The notes below the pieces were generated by a model. That model searched no databases, was not told the origin of the DNA, and worked only from the letters and a program-made list of their open reading frames with translations. A program made the position numbers and the translations under genes. A stretch of DNA of 64,000 bases from Methylobacterium sp. DB0501. GTDB taxonomy: Bacteria > Pseudomonadota > Alphaproteobacteria > Rhizobiales > Beijerinckiaceae. Shown here piece after piece: positions 55,322 to 64,000 of the stretch (within the stretch, counting starts at the first letter, position 1; each line of letters begins with the position of its first letter). The stretch covers positions 62,001 to 126,000 of the forward strand of contig NZ_JAAKGV010000016.1 of assembly GCF_011043735.1 (NCBI RefSeq). Reading direction: 5' to 3'.

Positions 55322-55480
55322 CAGCACGTAATACCCATGCTGGCGCGGGGCGGCCGGGGTGTAGATCTCGATGCGGTAGCGGAAGGCCGAACAGGCGCTC
55401 GAAGCGGGCGCGCTCCCAGACCAGGGGGTCGAAGGGGGAGCAAAGCCCGGGCGTTGACGCCGAGGGAGAGTTTGGCGTCG
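55322..55480 (-). pseudogene. Decayed internal fragment of ycaQ
   Basis: This stretch is a copy of the interior of the intact ycaQ gene at about 56978-57140. The first 25 bases are identical (beginning CAGCACGTAATACCCATGCT), then similarity continues through GTAGATCTCGATGCGGTAGC and CTCCCAGACCAGGGGGTCGA. A one-base insertion (GGAAGGCCGAACAGG against GGAAGCCGAACAGG) and later indels destroy the frame. No start or stop of ycaQ is present. It is joined directly to a copy of the dnaE 3' end. Confidence 0.8.
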
Positions 55481-55481
55481 C

Positions 55482-55570
55482 GGTGGAAGTGAAGCTGGGG
55501 AAGGTGCTAAGCGAAGCCGCAGATCGCGGCGTCGCTCAGGACGGTGCCGCGGGGAGCAGGGGGAGGTGAG
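55482..55570 (+). pseudogene. Decayed copy of the dnaE 3' end
   Basis: Similar over about 90 bp to the dnaE end at about 50518-50611. GAAGTGAAGCTGGGG aligns with GAGGTGAAGCTGGGG (14 of 15). A 49-bp stretch through GCCGCAGATCGCGG and GCTCAGGACGGTGCCG then aligns with roughly 80% identity by hand. The dnaE stop codon is lost. It follows the ycaQ fragment without a gap. Confidence 0.7.
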
Positions 55571-55646
55571 TGCGCGAGGGCAGCCCCACCCGCGAACCTA
55601 CTCATCGTTCGCTGCCCTTAGCGGCCCCGTCGTGACAGCCCGTGCC

Positions 55647-56387
55647 TTACGCGCCCTGCGTCGAACGTACGCAGAGCGCGCCGCAATGATAAGTGAACAC
55701 CTTCGGGGCGAGGCTCTCGCTCATCCGCAGAAGCGACGAGCGCACCGCGCGCTTCAGATACCCCTTCAGCGGCGAGGTATGGAATGCATGCACCGCCACG
55801 CTATGGTCGAAGCAGCGCAAGTCGAGCACGTCCAGCCCGGAGGTCGCCAGGGTCAGCGAGAAGGATTCGGGCGTGTAGGCGTTGATGTGGCCGATGTCGA
55901 GGGATGTCTGGAGGTCGCGGTAGCGGGTCCGGGCGTGCAACTCGCAGGGGACCTCGAGATACAGGTACCGGCGGCTGACGCGGGCCATCTCCTTGAGGAA
56001 GGCACGCTCGTCCTCGACGTGCTCGAGCACGTGGCTCGCGAAGACGAGGTCGAACGCGCCGTCCTCGAACGGCAGGTTCGGGCCCGTCTGCTGGACGAAG
56101 GACAGGTTGTCCCGGTCGCGGACATGGTCGTTGTTCATGCCGGGATCGATCACGTCGACGCCGACGAAGGCCTGGCCGATCCTGAGTTTGCTCAGTTGGG
56201 CGACGACGTCGCCGGTGCCGCAGCCCACTTCGAGCACGCTGCCGACCTGCGACGTCCGGTCTCCCAGTAGCGTGATGATGTGGCTCGCCTTGTCGAGAGC
56301 GCAGACTTGCCGCCAGCGGCGCTCCGTCGCGTCGTAGACCGCATCGTAATGCGCGTTCAACGCCGTCGTCCGAAATTGGAAAGTCAT
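55647..56387 (-). CDS. Class I SAM-dependent methyltransferase
   Basis: A 246-residue methyltransferase. Motif I is VLEVGCGTGDVVAQLSKL, followed by FVGVDVIDPGMN, LPFEDGAFDLVFASHVLEHV and RYLYLEVPCELHAR, typical of methyltransferase type 11/UbiE-like proteins found near glycan genes. The start at 56387 has GAAGG upstream. It lies next to the AT-rich glycan block but has more host-like composition. The target could be a sugar or lipid; this is not determined. Confidence 0.85.
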   Translation of the reverse strand: MTFQFRTTALNAHYDAVYDATERRWRQVCALDKASHIITLLGDRTSQVGSVLEVGCGTGDVVAQLSKLRIGQAFVGVDVIDPGMNNDHVRDRDNLSFVQQTGPNLPFEDGAFDLVFASHVLEHVEDERAFLKEMARVSRRYLYLEVPCELHARTRYRDLQTSLDIGHINAYTPESFSLTLATSGLDVLDLRCFDHSVAVHAFHTSPLKGYLKRAVRSSLLRMSESLAPKVFTYHCGALCVRSTQGA

Positions 56388-56764
56388 CGCTGTGCCTTCG
56401 GTTCGCGAAACTGCGCCGTGTCGGGAGTCCTGACGGATGCCATCGACTCGGATGCCATGAAGACTTGCCGGAAGGATCGCCGGAATCGGCGGCCAGCCTC
56501 GCTCGCGCAATCTCCCCAGCGAGCGGCAGCCGATCCGCGCCCGGCCGTCGATAGAGATGGAAAGACCTTATGCGCAAAAAAATCTCTGCGAAAGCCCGGT
56601 ATTCTCAATGCTAAATACTTAGAAATACGAATCCGACTTGTCCCTCGTGTCCATGACCGGTCCGGCGCCCCGCGACCGGCCGGAGCGGAGGCACGGACAC
56701 GGTCATCGCGGATCGCAACCGGACGCTTTCCCACTCCCAGGGCCGGGCTGAGCGGATGCCATCT
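56388..56764. other. Spacer between methyltransferase and ycaQ
   Basis: About 375 bp with an AT-rich segment at about 56565-56640 that could hold the methyltransferase promoter. No gene, repeat or clear dyad was recognised. Confidence 0.4.
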
Positions 56765-57946
56765 TCAGCCCCCGGTCCGCCCGCCAAGCGGCGGTACCCC
56801 ATCCAGATCGGCCAGCCCCAGCCACGCCGCCAGGGCCCGCAACTCCGCCTCCAGCGCCTCCCCGGCCCCCTCGGGCACCCCCGGCTCCCAATGCACCGCC
56901 TGCGCCGCGAGCCGCGACCCCGCCCGGTCCGCCTTCAGGTCGACCCGCCCGACCAGCGCCTCCCCGAGCAGGAACGGCAGCACGTAATACCCATGCTGGC
57001 GCTGGGCAGCCGGGGTGTAGATCTCGATGCGGTAGCGGAAGCCGAACAGGCGCTCGGTGCGGGCGCGCTCCCAGACCAGGGGGTCGAAGGGGGCGAGCAA
57101 GGCCCGGGCGTCGACGCGGCGGGGGGCTTTGGCGTCGCGGTGGAGGTAGGCGGGGGGCCAGCCGGGCACCTCCGCCGGGAGCAGGAGGCCCTCGTCCACC
57201 AGTCGGGCGATGGCCGGGGCGGCATCGGACGGGGAGAGGCGGAAATAGTCGCGCAGTTCCGCGGCGGTGGCGATGCCGAGCGCCTGGGCGGAGAGGGCGA
57301 TGAGCGCCGCCTGCGCCTCCGCCTCCGGCACATCGGGCAGCGCGAGAATGTCCGGCGGGATCACCCGCTCGGTGAGGTCGTAGACCCGCTCGAAGCTGCG
57401 CCGCCGCGTCGCCGTGGTGACGCGGCCGGCGTAGAAGAGCCATTCGAGCATGCGCTTGGGCTCGCTCCACGCCCACCAGCCGGCCCGGCCGGTCTGGAAA
57501 TCGGAGGCTGCCATCGGGCCTTCGTCGCGCAGGCGCGCGAGCAGGGCCATCGCCTCCGCCCGGCGCTCGCCCGCGAAGACCCGCATCCCGGCATAGCCGG
57601 CCTCGCCCCGGTCGGCCCGTGCCATGCGCCAGCGCAGGAGCGGGTGGAGCGCGAGCGGCAGCAGCGAGCACTCATGCGCCCAGTACTCGAACAGCCGCCT
57701 GTCGCGCCGCGGGCCCCAGGCGCGGCGGTCGAGGAGGGCCGTGTCGTAGGCGCCGAGCCGCGAGAAGGCCGGCAGGTAATGCGCCCGCACCAGGACGTTG
57801 ACGCTGTCGATCTGGTGCAGGCCGAGCCGGTCGATCGTGGCGGCGAGGTGCCGGTGTCCCGCCGCCGCCGGTCGTGCGGCATGAAAGCCCTGGGCCGCCA
57901 GGGCGACCCGGCGGGCTTCCCCGGGCGTCAGCCGCACGATCCCCAC
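56765..57946 (-). CDS. ycaQ: YcaQ-type winged-helix DNA glycosylase (crosslink repair)
   Basis: A 393-residue protein of the HTH_42/AlkX group. YcaQ unhooks DNA interstrand crosslinks by base excision. The catalytic Q-x-D motif is visible in LGLHQIDSVNVLVRAHYLP. FEYWAHECSLLP, GRAGWWAWSEPKRMLEWLFY and LLAPFDPLVWERARTERLFG are typical. The gene starts 4 bp after the ilvD stop, on the same strand, so it is probably cotranscribed with ilvD. A decayed copy of its interior lies at 55322-55480. Confidence 0.9.
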   Translation of the reverse strand: MGIVRLTPGEARRVALAAQGFHAARPAAAGHRHLAATIDRLGLHQIDSVNVLVRAHYLPAFSRLGAYDTALLDRRAWGPRRDRRLFEYWAHECSLLPLALHPLLRWRMARADRGEAGYAGMRVFAGERRAEAMALLARLRDEGPMAASDFQTGRAGWWAWSEPKRMLEWLFYAGRVTTATRRRSFERVYDLTERVIPPDILALPDVPEAEAQAALIALSAQALGIATAAELRDYFRLSPSDAAPAIARLVDEGLLLPAEVPGWPPAYLHRDAKAPRRVDARALLAPFDPLVWERARTERLFGFRYRIEIYTPAAQRQHGYYVLPFLLGEALVGRVDLKADRAGSRLAAQAVHWEPGVPEGAGEALEAELRALAAWLGLADLDGVPPLGGRTGG

Positions 57947-57950
57947 GGGG

Positions 57951-59780
57951 TCAGATCTTCCGCACGGCCCCGTGGGCGGCGCTGGTGGTCATGCTGGCGA
58001 AGGCCCGGAGCGCCGCGCTCACCTTGCGCTTCCTCGGGGCGGCGGGCTGCCAGCCCTTCGCACCTTGCGCCGCCCGCCGGCGCTCGATCTCGGCGGGATC
58101 GACCGCGAGGTGGATGCGCCGGTTCGGGATGTCGATCTCGATCCGGTCGCCCTGCTCGACGAGGCCGATCAGGCCGCCTTCCGCCGCTTCCGGCGAGACG
58201 TGGCCGATCGACAGGCCCGAGGAGCCGCCCGAGAAGCGCCCGTCGGTGACCAGCGCACAGGCCTTGCCGAGGCCCTTCGACTTCAGGTAGCTCGTCGGAT
58301 ACAGCATCTCCTGCATGCCGGGGCCGCCGCGGGGGCCCTCGTAGCGGATCAGCACCACCTCGCCGGCCTGGACCTTGCCGCCCAGGATGCCGTCCACCGC
58401 CGCGTCCTGGCTCTCGAAGACGTGGGCGGGGCCCGAGAAGGTGAGGATGCTGGCGTCCACCCCTGCGGTCTTCACGATGCAGCCGTCCTCGGCGAGGTTG
58501 CCGTACAGCACCGCGAGGCCGCCATCCTGCGAATAGGCGTGGGCGGCGTCGCGCACCACCCCGCCCTCGCGGTCGAGATCGAGCTCGTCGAAGCGCGAGG
58601 CCTGGGAGAAGGCGACCTGGGTCGGCACGCCGCCGGGCGCCGCGCGGTAGAACTCGCGCACGCTCTCGCTGGTGGTCCGGGCGACGTCCCAGCGCGCGAG
58701 CGCGTCCCTGAGGGTGCCGGCGGCGACGTTGCCGACATCGGTGTCGATCAGGCCGGCCCGGTCGAGCTCGCCGAGGATCGCCATGATGCCGCCGGCGCGG
58801 TGCACGTCCTCCATGTGGACGTTGGCGACGGCGGGGGCGACCTTGCACAGGACCGGCACCCGGCGCGACAGCCGGTCGATATCGGCCATGGTGAAGGGCA
58901 CCTCGCCCTCGTAGGCGGCGGCGAGCAGGTGCAGCACCGTGTTGGTCGAGCCGCCCATGGCGATGTCGAGGGTCATGGCGTTCTCGAACGCCGTCATCGA
59001 GGCGATCGCGCGCGGCAGCACCGAAGCGTCGTCCTGCTCGTAGTGGCGCCGGGCGAGGTCGACGATGAGGTGGCCGGCCTCGACGAAGAGGCGCTTGCGG
59101 TCGGCGTGGGTCGCCAGCACCGAGCCGTTGCCGGGCAGCGACAGGCCCAGAGCCTCGGTGAGGCAGTTCATCGAGTTGGCGGTGAACATCCCTGAGCACG
59201 AGCCGCAGGTCGGGCAGGCCGAGCGCTCGATCACCTGCACGTCCTCGTCGGTGACGCGGTCGTCGGCGGCGGCGATCATCGCGTCGACGAGGTCGACCTT
59301 CTTGATCCCGGTCGAGAGGTGGACCTTGCCGGCCTCCATCGGCCCGCCGGAGACGAAGACCACCGGGATGTTGAGGCGGAGCGCCGCCATCAGCATGCCG
59401 GGGGTGATCTTGTCGCAATTGGAGATGCACACCATGGCGTCGGCGCAATGCGCGTTGACCATGTACTCGACCGAATCGGCGATCAGGTCGCGGGACGGCA
59501 GCGAGTAGAGCATGCCGTCATGGCCCATCGCGATGCCGTCATCGACCGCGATGGTGTTGAACTCCTTGGCGACGCCGCCCGCCGCCTCGATCTCCCGCGC
59601 CACGAGCTGGCCGAGATCCTTCAGGTGGACGTGGCCCGGCACGAACTGCGTGAACGAGTTCACCACCGCGATGATCGGCTTGCCGAAGTCGGCATCCTTC
59701 ATGCCGGTGGCGCGCCACAGGCCGCGGGCGCCGGCCATGTTGCGGCCGTGGGTGGTGGTGCGGGAGCGATAGGCGGGCAT
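57951..59780 (-). CDS. ilvD: Dihydroxy-acid dehydratase
   Basis: A 609-residue enzyme of branched-chain amino acid synthesis, dehydrating 2,3-dihydroxy-acids to 2-oxo-acids for valine, isoleucine and leucine. Iron-sulfur cysteines are in CISNCDKITPGM and ACPTCGSCSGMFTANSMNCL. MPAYRSRTTTHGRNMAGARG is the standard N-terminus. FVPGHVHLKDLGQLV and TDGRFSGGSSGLSIGHVSPE are also typical. The length fits the E. coli-type long form. It is followed at 4 bp by ycaQ. Confidence 0.95.
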   Translation of the reverse strand: MPAYRSRTTTHGRNMAGARGLWRATGMKDADFGKPIIAVVNSFTQFVPGHVHLKDLGQLVAREIEAAGGVAKEFNTIAVDDGIAMGHDGMLYSLPSRDLIADSVEYMVNAHCADAMVCISNCDKITPGMLMAALRLNIPVVFVSGGPMEAGKVHLSTGIKKVDLVDAMIAAADDRVTDEDVQVIERSACPTCGSCSGMFTANSMNCLTEALGLSLPGNGSVLATHADRKRLFVEAGHLIVDLARRHYEQDDASVLPRAIASMTAFENAMTLDIAMGGSTNTVLHLLAAAYEGEVPFTMADIDRLSRRVPVLCKVAPAVANVHMEDVHRAGGIMAILGELDRAGLIDTDVGNVAAGTLRDALARWDVARTTSESVREFYRAAPGGVPTQVAFSQASRFDELDLDREGGVVRDAAHAYSQDGGLAVLYGNLAEDGCIVKTAGVDASILTFSGPAHVFESQDAAVDGILGGKVQAGEVVLIRYEGPRGGPGMQEMLYPTSYLKSKGLGKACALVTDGRFSGGSSGLSIGHVSPEAAEGGLIGLVEQGDRIEIDIPNRRIHLAVDPAEIERRRAAQGAKGWQPAAPRKRKVSAALRAFASMTTSAAHGAVRKI

Positions 59781-59872
59781 CGGAACTCTTCTAAGGGAGG
59801 CTCCCCCGCGTCATGCCGCCGCGACCCCGCCTCCCGCAAGTCCCTGGATGCAGATCAGGCCCGCTTGCGCCG

Positions 59873-60142
59873 CTACTTCGAGCAGCCGATGCAGATGCCC
59901 TTCATGATCTGGTCCTCGCGCTTCTCCTCCTGGCGATTGCGCGGGGTGACGGTGCCGGTCTCGTCGGGACCGAGGGCGCCCGGCTTCGGCACCGTCTGGC
60001 CGACGGCGCTGGTGTTGGGCGCCCGGATCGTCGAGGCCGGCCCGCCGCCGGTGCCGGTCTCGCTCACCGGGTTTTGCGCGAGGGCGGGGAGGGGGGCCAG
60101 CAGACCGAAGGCGAGGAGGGGGGCGAGGAGACGGGTCGGCAT
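59873..60142 (-). CDS. Small exported protein with C-terminal cysteines
   Basis: An 89-residue protein. The first 22 residues form a signal peptide (MPTRLLAPLLAFGLLAPLPA, cut after LAQ). A flexible Gly/Thr/Pro-rich middle leads to a charged end, NRQEEKREDQIMKGICIGCSK, with Cys84 and Cys87 in a C-x-x-C pair. This could bind metal or form a disulfide. No family is recognised. It is divergent from the ABC transporter gene. Confidence 0.6.
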   Translation of the reverse strand: MPTRLLAPLLAFGLLAPLPALAQNPVSETGTGGGPASTIRAPNTSAVGQTVPKPGALGPDETGTVTPRNRQEEKREDQIMKGICIGCSK

Positions 60143-60316
60143 GGGGATCGTCCTTGGGGTTCGTCCTGGTGACGCTGTTGCCGAATCGACGCGGAGCGGG
60201 CGGCGAAGTTCCCATCATCGCCCAAGCTTCGGGGCTCGCGCGGGAGGATTCAACCCATGCGAGCCCGGAGACGGTGCGGCCGGCGAAAGCGGGGCCGGCA
60301 GACCTATATCCGCCCC

Positions 60317-62176
60317 ATGGACGCCCCCTCCGACAGCCGCCTCTCCACCTTGCGCCGCGCCGCGAGCGCCCGGCTCGGGCCCTTGCGCCACCTGCCCGCC
60401 CTGTTCCGCCTCGCCGTCGCGGCCGATCCGCGGCTGACCCTCGCCAGCCTGACCTTGCGCCTCCTGCGCGCCGGGCTGCCGGCCCTGATGCTCTACGTCG
60501 CCAAGCTCGTGGTCGATGCCGTGGTGGCGGGGCGGGGCGGGCCCCCGCCGGAGGCGGGGTGGCTGTCCGATCCGCGGCTGCACCACATCGGGTTGCTCGT
60601 CGGCATCGAGCTCGGCCTCGCCATCGCCTCGGACCTCCTCGGGCGGGCCACGTCCTACGTCGACGGGGTGCTGGCCGAGAAGGTCGGCAACGTCACGACC
60701 TTGCGGCTGATGACCCATGCCGCCTCCCTCGACCTCGAGCAGTTCGAGGACAGCGCGGTGCAGGACCGGCTGGAGCGGGCGCGGCGGCAGGTGGCGTGGC
60801 GCTCGAACCTGATCGGCCAGCTGCTCGGCCAGCTCCAGGACCTCGTCACCGCCATCACCCTGGCGGTCGCCGTCGGCACGATGCTGCCGGGGCTGGTGCT
60901 GCTGCTCGTGCTCGCCCTGATCCCGGCCTTCCTCAACGAGCTGCATTTCAATGCCCGCGGCTATCGCCTCGCCTGGCGCCGCAGCCCGGACCGGCGCGAG
61001 ACCGATTACCTGCGCTATCTCGGCGCCGACGCGCACAGCGCCAAGGAGGTGAAGCTGTTCGGCTTGGCCTCCCACCTCGCCGAGCGCTTTCGCGATCTCG
61101 CCGGCCGGCTGCTCGCCGAGAACCGGGAACTGGCCCGGCACCGGGCGCTCGCCGGCGGCGCCTTCGCGACGCTCGGCACGCTGGCCTACTACGCCGCCTA
61201 CCTCGTCATCGCCGGAGAGGCGCTCGCCGGCACCCTCACCGTCGGCGACCTCACCTTCCTGGGCGGGGCTTTCCTGCGCCTGCGCGGCCTCGTCGAGGGG
61301 TTGCTGCTCGGCGCCTCGCAGCTGCTCGGCCAGGCGCAGTATCTCGACGACCTGTTCTCGTTCTTCACCATCGCGCCGACCATCCGTTCGAAGCCCGGGG
61401 CGCTCCCCGTGCCGGAGCGCCTGCGCGAGGGGTTCGCGTTCGAGGATGTCGGCTACCGCTATCCGGGCGAGGAGCGCTGGGCCGTGCGGCACCTGAGCGT
61501 GCGCATCCGGGCCGGGGAGGTGGTGGCGCTCGTCGGCGAGAACGGCGCCGGCAAGACCACGATCGTCAAGCTGCTCGCCCGCCTCTACGCCCCGACCGAG
61601 GGGCGGATCCTGCTCGACGGCCGCGACCTCGCCGAGTACGACCTCGACTCGTTGCGCGCCCGGATCGGCGTGATCTTCCAGGACTTCATGCGGTTCGACT
61701 TCACGGCCGGCGACAACATCGCGGTCGGCCGGATCGACGCGCGGGAGGACCGGGACGGCATCGCGCTCGCGGCCCGGCGGGCGCTCGCCGACGCGGTGAT
61801 CGCGCGGCTGCCGGGCGCGTACGACCAGCGCCTCGGCCGGCGCTTCGAGGACGGGGTCGAGCTGTCGGGCGGCGAGTGGCAGAAGGTGGCGATCGCCCGG
61901 GCCTACCGGCGCGACGCTGCGGTGCTGGTCCTCGACGAGCCGACGGCGGCCCTCGATGCCGGCGCCGAGGCCGAAATCTTCCGCCGCTTCGCCGATCTCG
62001 CGGCCGGGCGCACCGCGCTCCTCATCTCGCACCGCTTCTCCACCGTGCGCCGGGCCGACCGGATCGTGGTCCTGGCCGGGGGCCGGGTGCTGGAGGAGGG
62101 GACCCACGCGGAGCTGGTCGCGCGGGGCGGGCGCTACGCCGAGCTGTTCGAGCTGCAGGCGGCGGGGTACCGGTGA
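60317..62176 (+). CDS. ABC exporter with fused membrane and ATPase domains
   Basis: A 619-residue half-transporter. The N-terminal ~340 residues hold six membrane segments of the exporter type (LPALMLYVAKLVVDAVVA, AFATLGTLAYYAAYLVIAGE). The C-terminal ATPase has Walker A VGENGAGKTT, signature VELSGGEWQKVAIARAY, Walker B VLVLDEPTAALD and the switch His in LLISHRFSTV. It should work as a homodimer pumping a lipid or small molecule outward. The substrate is unknown. It converges with the BLUF gene. Confidence 0.9.
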   Translation: MDAPSDSRLSTLRRAASARLGPLRHLPALFRLAVAADPRLTLASLTLRLLRAGLPALMLYVAKLVVDAVVAGRGGPPPEAGWLSDPRLHHIGLLVGIELGLAIASDLLGRATSYVDGVLAEKVGNVTTLRLMTHAASLDLEQFEDSAVQDRLERARRQVAWRSNLIGQLLGQLQDLVTAITLAVAVGTMLPGLVLLLVLALIPAFLNELHFNARGYRLAWRRSPDRRETDYLRYLGADAHSAKEVKLFGLASHLAERFRDLAGRLLAENRELARHRALAGGAFATLGTLAYYAAYLVIAGEALAGTLTVGDLTFLGGAFLRLRGLVEGLLLGASQLLGQAQYLDDLFSFFTIAPTIRSKPGALPVPERLREGFAFEDVGYRYPGEERWAVRHLSVRIRAGEVVALVGENGAGKTTIVKLLARLYAPTEGRILLDGRDLAEYDLDSLRARIGVIFQDFMRFDFTAGDNIAVGRIDAREDRDGIALAARRALADAVIARLPGAYDQRLGRRFEDGVELSGGEWQKVAIARAYRRDAAVLVLDEPTAALDAGAEAEIFRRFADLAAGRTALLISHRFSTVRRADRIVVLAGGRVLEEGTHAELVARGGRYAELFELQAAGYR

Positions 62177-62233
62177 GGCGAAGGAGTCGAGGCACGGTCG
62201 TCGGGCCGTCGGAAACCCCGCCGCGAAGGCCTC

Positions 62234-63079
62234 TCAGGCCACCGAGCGCGCCGGCACCCGCACGCCCCGGGTCGCCTCCTCGTCCGCGCGGCGCACCTCC
62301 TGCACTTCCCGGCACAGCAGGTCGGCGAGCATCCGGGCCCGCTCGGCCCAGTGGTCGCGCTCGGCGCGCAGGGCGTCGAGCCGGTCGCGGCCGGCCGCCA
62401 GGGCGACCGCGAGGTCGTCGACCTCGGCCGAGAGGGCGTGCGCCCGGTCGCGCTCGCGGGCGAGCGCCTTGCGCATGACCGCGAGCGCCGCGGATTCCGC
62501 TTCCGGCACCGGTAACTCCCGGGCAGGCGTCACCCGGGCGGGCGTCTCCCGCGCGGGCGCCTCGCCCGGTGCGGCGGGGTCCGGAGGCGGCGCCTCCGCC
62601 GGGGCGACAAGGACGGGCGCGGCCGGGACCGGCACCACCGCGATCGGGGTGCCCTCCTCCTCCAGCACCAGGCCGTGCAGCATCGCGAACACCCCGTCGC
62701 CGTCGAGGCGGGCGAGGTCGAAGCCGCTCTCGGCGGCAAGCCCGCACCACAGGGCCTGGCCGCGGGCGGACTGGCCGACGAAGGCCATCGACCAGTCGGG
62801 GAAGCCGCGGGCCTCGACCGGGCCGCATTGCAGCACCGTGACGTCGCCGTGGCGCTCGTCGCGCTGGATGCGCTCGAACGTGTCCTCCACCCCGGCCCGC
62901 GGCCCCTCCAGCACCTGCGCGAAGGCGCCGCCGTTGAACATCAGGGCGCCGGTGACGCCGACCTTGCGGTTGTTGGCTTGCGAGGCCGCGAGGATCTGGC
63001 GCACCGCCGCCGTCACCTCATGGTCGGGGCCCTGGAGCAGGTTCTTGCTGGCATAGACCAGGCGGTAGAGATCGCTCAT
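62234..63079 (-). CDS. BLUF blue-light sensor with coiled-coil tail
   Basis: A 281-residue protein. The BLUF domain (about 1-100) shows the flavin-sensing residues: Tyr in LYRLVYASKN, Asn in NNRKVGVTGAL, and Gln in FAQVLEGPRAG. A Pro/Ala-rich linker (about 140-195) leads to a helical, probably coiled-coil end (MRKALARERDRAHALSAEVD). BLUF proteins switch partner enzymes in blue light. Its ATG overlaps the stop of the upstream GGDEF-EAL gene by four bases, so it is translated with it and probably controls it. Confidence 0.9.
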   Translation of the reverse strand: MSDLYRLVYASKNLLQGPDHEVTAAVRQILAASQANNRKVGVTGALMFNGGAFAQVLEGPRAGVEDTFERIQRDERHGDVTVLQCGPVEARGFPDWSMAFVGQSARGQALWCGLAAESGFDLARLDGDGVFAMLHGLVLEEEGTPIAVVPVPAAPVLVAPAEAPPPDPAAPGEAPARETPARVTPARELPVPEAESAALAVMRKALARERDRAHALSAEVDDLAVALAAGRDRLDALRAERDHWAERARMLADLLCREVQEVRRADEEATRGVRVPARSVA

Positions 63080-64000
63080 GCGGGGGCTCCGGGAAGGGGT
63101 GTGGCGGGGGCGCTCAGGAGGCGCAGGAGGTCGTCGGCCGCGAGCGGCTTGCTGATCAGGTAGCCCTGGACGTCGGTGCAGCCCTCGGCGCGGATGCGGC
63201 GCAACTGCTCGGCCGTCTCGACGCCCTCCGCCACCGTGGTCATACCGAGGCTGCGGCCGAGGCCGGCGATGGCCCGGATGATCGCCTCTCCGTCGGCCTT
63301 GGTGCCCATGTCGGTGACGAAGGAGCGGTCGATCTTGATCTTGTCGAACGGAAAGGCGCGCAGGTAGCTCAAGCTGGAATAGCCGGTGCCGAAATCGTCC
63401 ATCGACACCCGCACGCCCAAGTCCCGCAGGCGGTGGAGGGTGTGCAGGGTCTTCTCGTTGTCCTGCAGCAGCACGCCCTCGGTGATCTCGATCTCGAGGC
63501 GGGCCGCCGGCAGGCCGGCATTGGCCAGCGCCGACACGATGGTCTCGACGAGGCGGTCGCTCTTGAACTGCGCCGGCGAGACGTTGACGGCGACCGAGAG
63601 CGGCTGCGGCCAGGAGGCGGCGTCGCGGCAGGCCTGGCGGATCACCCACTCGCCGATCGGCACGATCAGGCCGATCTCCTCGGCCAGCGGGATGAAGTCG
63701 AGGGGCGAGACCAGTCCGCGCTCGGGGTGGCGCCAGCGGATCAGCGCCTCGCAGCCGACCAGCCGCTCGTCGGCGAGGTTGAGCTGCGGCTGGTAATGGA
63801 GCTGGAACTCGCGCCGGGCCAGCGCCTGGCGCATGTCCAGCTCGAGGCGCCGGCGCGCCTGCATCCGCGCATCCATCGCCGGCTCGAAGAACCGGAAGGT
63901 GTTCCGCCCGTCGAGCTTGGCGCGGTAGAGGGCGAGGTCGGCGTTCTTCAGCAGACGGTCGGCATCCTGCCCGTCCGCCGGCGCCAGGGCGACGCCGACG
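63076..64000 (-). CDS. GGDEF-EAL cyclic-di-GMP enzyme (N-terminus beyond the window edge)
   Basis: The frame enters from the right edge, so the true start is outside. The first visible residues are the end of a GGDEF domain (LLKNADLALYRAKLDGRNTF, then RFFEPAMDARM). A full EAL domain follows, with the catalytic-glutamate motif CEALIRWRHPERG, NVSPAQFK, EITEGVLL, DDFGTGYSSLSYL, KIDRSFV and AEGVETAEQL, all expected for an active phosphodiesterase. Its stop overlaps the BLUF start (ATGA). The pair suggests light-controlled cyclic-di-GMP turnover. Confidence 0.92.
   Translation of the reverse strand, partial: VGVALAPADGQDADRLLKNADLALYRAKLDGRNTFRFFEPAMDARMQARRRLELDMRQALARREFQLHYQPQLNLADERLVGCEALIRWRHPERGLVSPLDFIPLAEEIGLIVPIGEWVIRQACRDAASWPQPLSVAVNVSPAQFKSDRLVETIVSALANAGLPAARLEIEITEGVLLQDNEKTLHTLHRLRDLGVRVSMDDFGTGYSSLSYLRAFPFDKIKIDRSFVTDMGTKADGEAIIRAIAGLGRSLGMTTVAEGVETAEQLRRIRAEGCTDVQGYLISKPLAADDLLRLLSAPATPLPGAPA

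Overview
The window reads as chromosomal DNA of a GC-rich alphaproteobacterium, most likely Methylobacterium or a close relative in the Hyphomicrobiales. This rests on family content: a Pfam RPA-type initiator, an HWE histidine kinase, DUF1236 and DUF3140 proteins, a Tat-type malate:quinone oxidoreductase, a BLUF protein paired with a GGDEF-EAL enzyme, and a dense cluster of GANTC (CcrM) sites. Housekeeping genes (dnaE, gshA, ilvD, hutU/I/F, katG) argue for a chromosome rather than a dispensable plasmid. No tRNA, rRNA, CRISPR array or intact transposase was seen.

Left part (1-18 kb): a TetR regulator divergent from an MFS exporter with two matching operators; a GAF-PAS-PAS-PAS HWE kinase; a DUF1236 secreted protein; and an RPA replication initiator followed by an origin-like 630 bp with six iterons and 17 GANTC sites. 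Next come hutU and hutI divergent from hutF around two HutC-type operators, a CYTH protein, mqo, a YdeP-type molybdopterin oxidoreductase and two small genes.

Middle part (18-31 kb): an extracellular polysaccharide locus. It holds a GT4 glycosyltransferase, a secreted GH5 glycosidase, a Wzx-like flippase, a WecB/TagA/CpsF transferase, a double alpha/beta-hydrolase, a GT2 glycosyltransferase, a zinc alcohol dehydrogenase, a CapD/FlaA1-type membrane dehydratase and a UDP-xylose-synthase-like SDR. A 194-bp imperfect inverted repeat and an odd photolyase-like gene follow.

Right part (31-64 kb): katG with four 30-bp-spaced dyads upstream, a glutathione-transferase-like gene, an IlvD/Edd paralogue, hydrolases, a ClpP-like membrane protein, a crotonase lacking its catalytic glutamates, tusA-nudix, a Gly/Tyr-rich secreted protein, gshA and dnaE. 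Directly after dnaE lies an AT-rich, foreign-looking block (about 50.8-55.2 kb) with a beta-helix protein, a glycosyltransferase and a sulfotransferase. Its far side carries a decayed chimera of a ycaQ piece and the dnaE 3' end. Then come a methyltransferase, intact ycaQ, ilvD, a small secreted protein, an ABC exporter, and a BLUF light sensor overlapping a GGDEF-EAL gene that leaves the window.

Several families of extragenic palindromes are scattered through the intergenic spaces. The features most worth following are the iteron/GANTC origin, the dnaE/ycaQ scar beside the AT-rich block, the katG dyad array, and the cysteine-nucleophile double hydrolase in the polysaccharide locus.
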